Shown one piece after another: positions 52,615 through 52,830 of a DNA stretch of 52,830 nucleotides. The stretch comes from Rhodobacter sp. (lineage in GTDB: Bacteria > Pseudomonadota > Alphaproteobacteria > Rhodobacterales > Rhodobacteraceae): the NCBI GenBank assembly GCA_020250445.1, contig JADCEF010000015.1, positions 1 through 52,830 on the forward strand. The letters are read 5' to 3'. How positions within the stretch are numbered: position 1 is the first letter of the stretch; the number at the start of each line of letters is the position of its first letter. The notes under the pieces are model-generated. The model was not told where the DNA came from, did not search any database, and saw nothing but the letters and a program-made list of their open reading frames with translations. Position numbers and translations under genes: made by a program.

Positions 52615-52830
52615 GGGCGGGATGAGGAAACGCGACCCGCGTTTCCCCCGCCCGAGCGGGACGGTACCGTGTAGACCGGCGGGTCCGAGAACGACAGAGG
52701 CCAGCGCCCGGCCCGGCGGGGGCGAAGCGCCCGCCGGGGGCGGGGCGGGCGCTGGCCGGGGGCTTTGGCCCCCGGCTGGCAATGGGCAGCGTAGTGCTCT
52801 GGCAGGGGCGATGGCCCCTGCCATTGAAGC
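52615..52830. repeat. Composite palindromic repeat, copy 3 (modules B-C-A, cut by the window end)
   Basis: Module B starts at 52615 (GGGCGGG), module C includes GTGTAGACCGG and the GGCCAGCGCCCG/CGGGCGCTGGCC pair, and module A starts at 52803 and is cut by the window edge. The distance from module B to the next module A is 188 bp, identical to that in the copy at 7.9-8.1 kb. Confidence 0.85.

Larger units (their letters stand above)
52313..52830. other. Right-end stretch with repeats only
   Basis: No gene is supportable in these 518 bp. They contain a two-hairpin element (52323..52376) and the composite palindromic repeat (52615..52830). Open frames crossing the repeat on the minus strand resemble one in the 7.8-8.4 kb copy only because the DNA is repeated. 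Confidence 0.7.

Noticed and set aside
52207-52824. Apparent paralogous minus-strand proteins at 52.2-52.8 kb and 7.8-8.4 kb
   Set aside because: Their similarity comes entirely from the composite DNA repeat; neither has start signals nor domains.

Overview
The window is a GC-rich (mostly about 65-68 % by eye), gene-dense chromosome segment that looks like an alphaproteobacterium of the Rhodobacteraceae. The protein style, the zwf-pgl-pgi cluster, the yajC-secD-secF-Mth938-ccmABCDG block, a DUF1289/ruvX/ccmI cluster, a soxBDAG sarcosine oxidase operon and a direct-repeat SOS box (GTTC-N7-GTTC) all fit that group. I see no rRNA, tRNA, CRISPR array, IS element or complete prophage.

Layout. 0.2-2.6 kb: leftward run of ferredoxin reductase-like enzyme, rsmD and a HAD phosphatase. 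2.7-6.2 kb: peroxiredoxin, pterin dehydratase, a GNAT/FemAB-like acyltransferase, a glycerophosphodiesterase and a RidA protein. 6.4-7.8 kb: an mlaA-mlaC lipid-transport pair. 7.8-8.7 kb: a non-coding stretch with a composite hairpin repeat whose modules recur at the right end of the window. 8.7-10.4 kb: small membrane protein, SOS-controlled mmcB, second RidA. 10.4-14.1 kb: zwf-pgl-pgi, feeding glucose-6-phosphate into 6-phosphogluconate. 14.3-21.4 kb: MgtC-like protein, lipoprotein hydrolase, HNH nuclease, esterase, AlkA-type glycosylase, MFS carrier and chemoreceptor. 21.4-22.5 kb: about 1 kb with no credible gene. 22.5-27.1 kb: dusA, TSUP permease, a possible 2-oxoglutarate dioxygenase, DUF1289, ruvX, ccmI.

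27.3-33.3 kb: sarcosine oxidase operon soxB-[AT-rich gene]-soxD-[palindrome pair]-soxA-soxG. The AT-rich gene encodes an unrecognised membrane-anchored helical protein, starts on the soxB stop codon and is the clearest horizontally acquired gene here. 33.4-37.5 kb: sodB, metallophosphoesterase, LOG protein, a LysM protein with a 24-bp tandem repeat, and an ArsR repressor with two Cys-Cys pairs, divergent from an Atm1-type exporter. 39.5-43.1 kb: yfgM-like, bamB and der, the same order as in E. coli. 43.1-45.3 kb: a hairpin cluster, a TspO-like membrane protein and serS. 45.7-52.3 kb: yajC-secD-secF, an Mth938-domain protein, ccmABCDG and a co-translated periplasmic orphan. The last 0.5 kb is repeats only.

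Most genes are core metabolism, envelope or maintenance genes. The less ordinary content is the AT-rich gene in the sox operon, the several families of structured intergenic repeats, and the SOS box before mmcB. I did not find a multi-gene system that I would call new.
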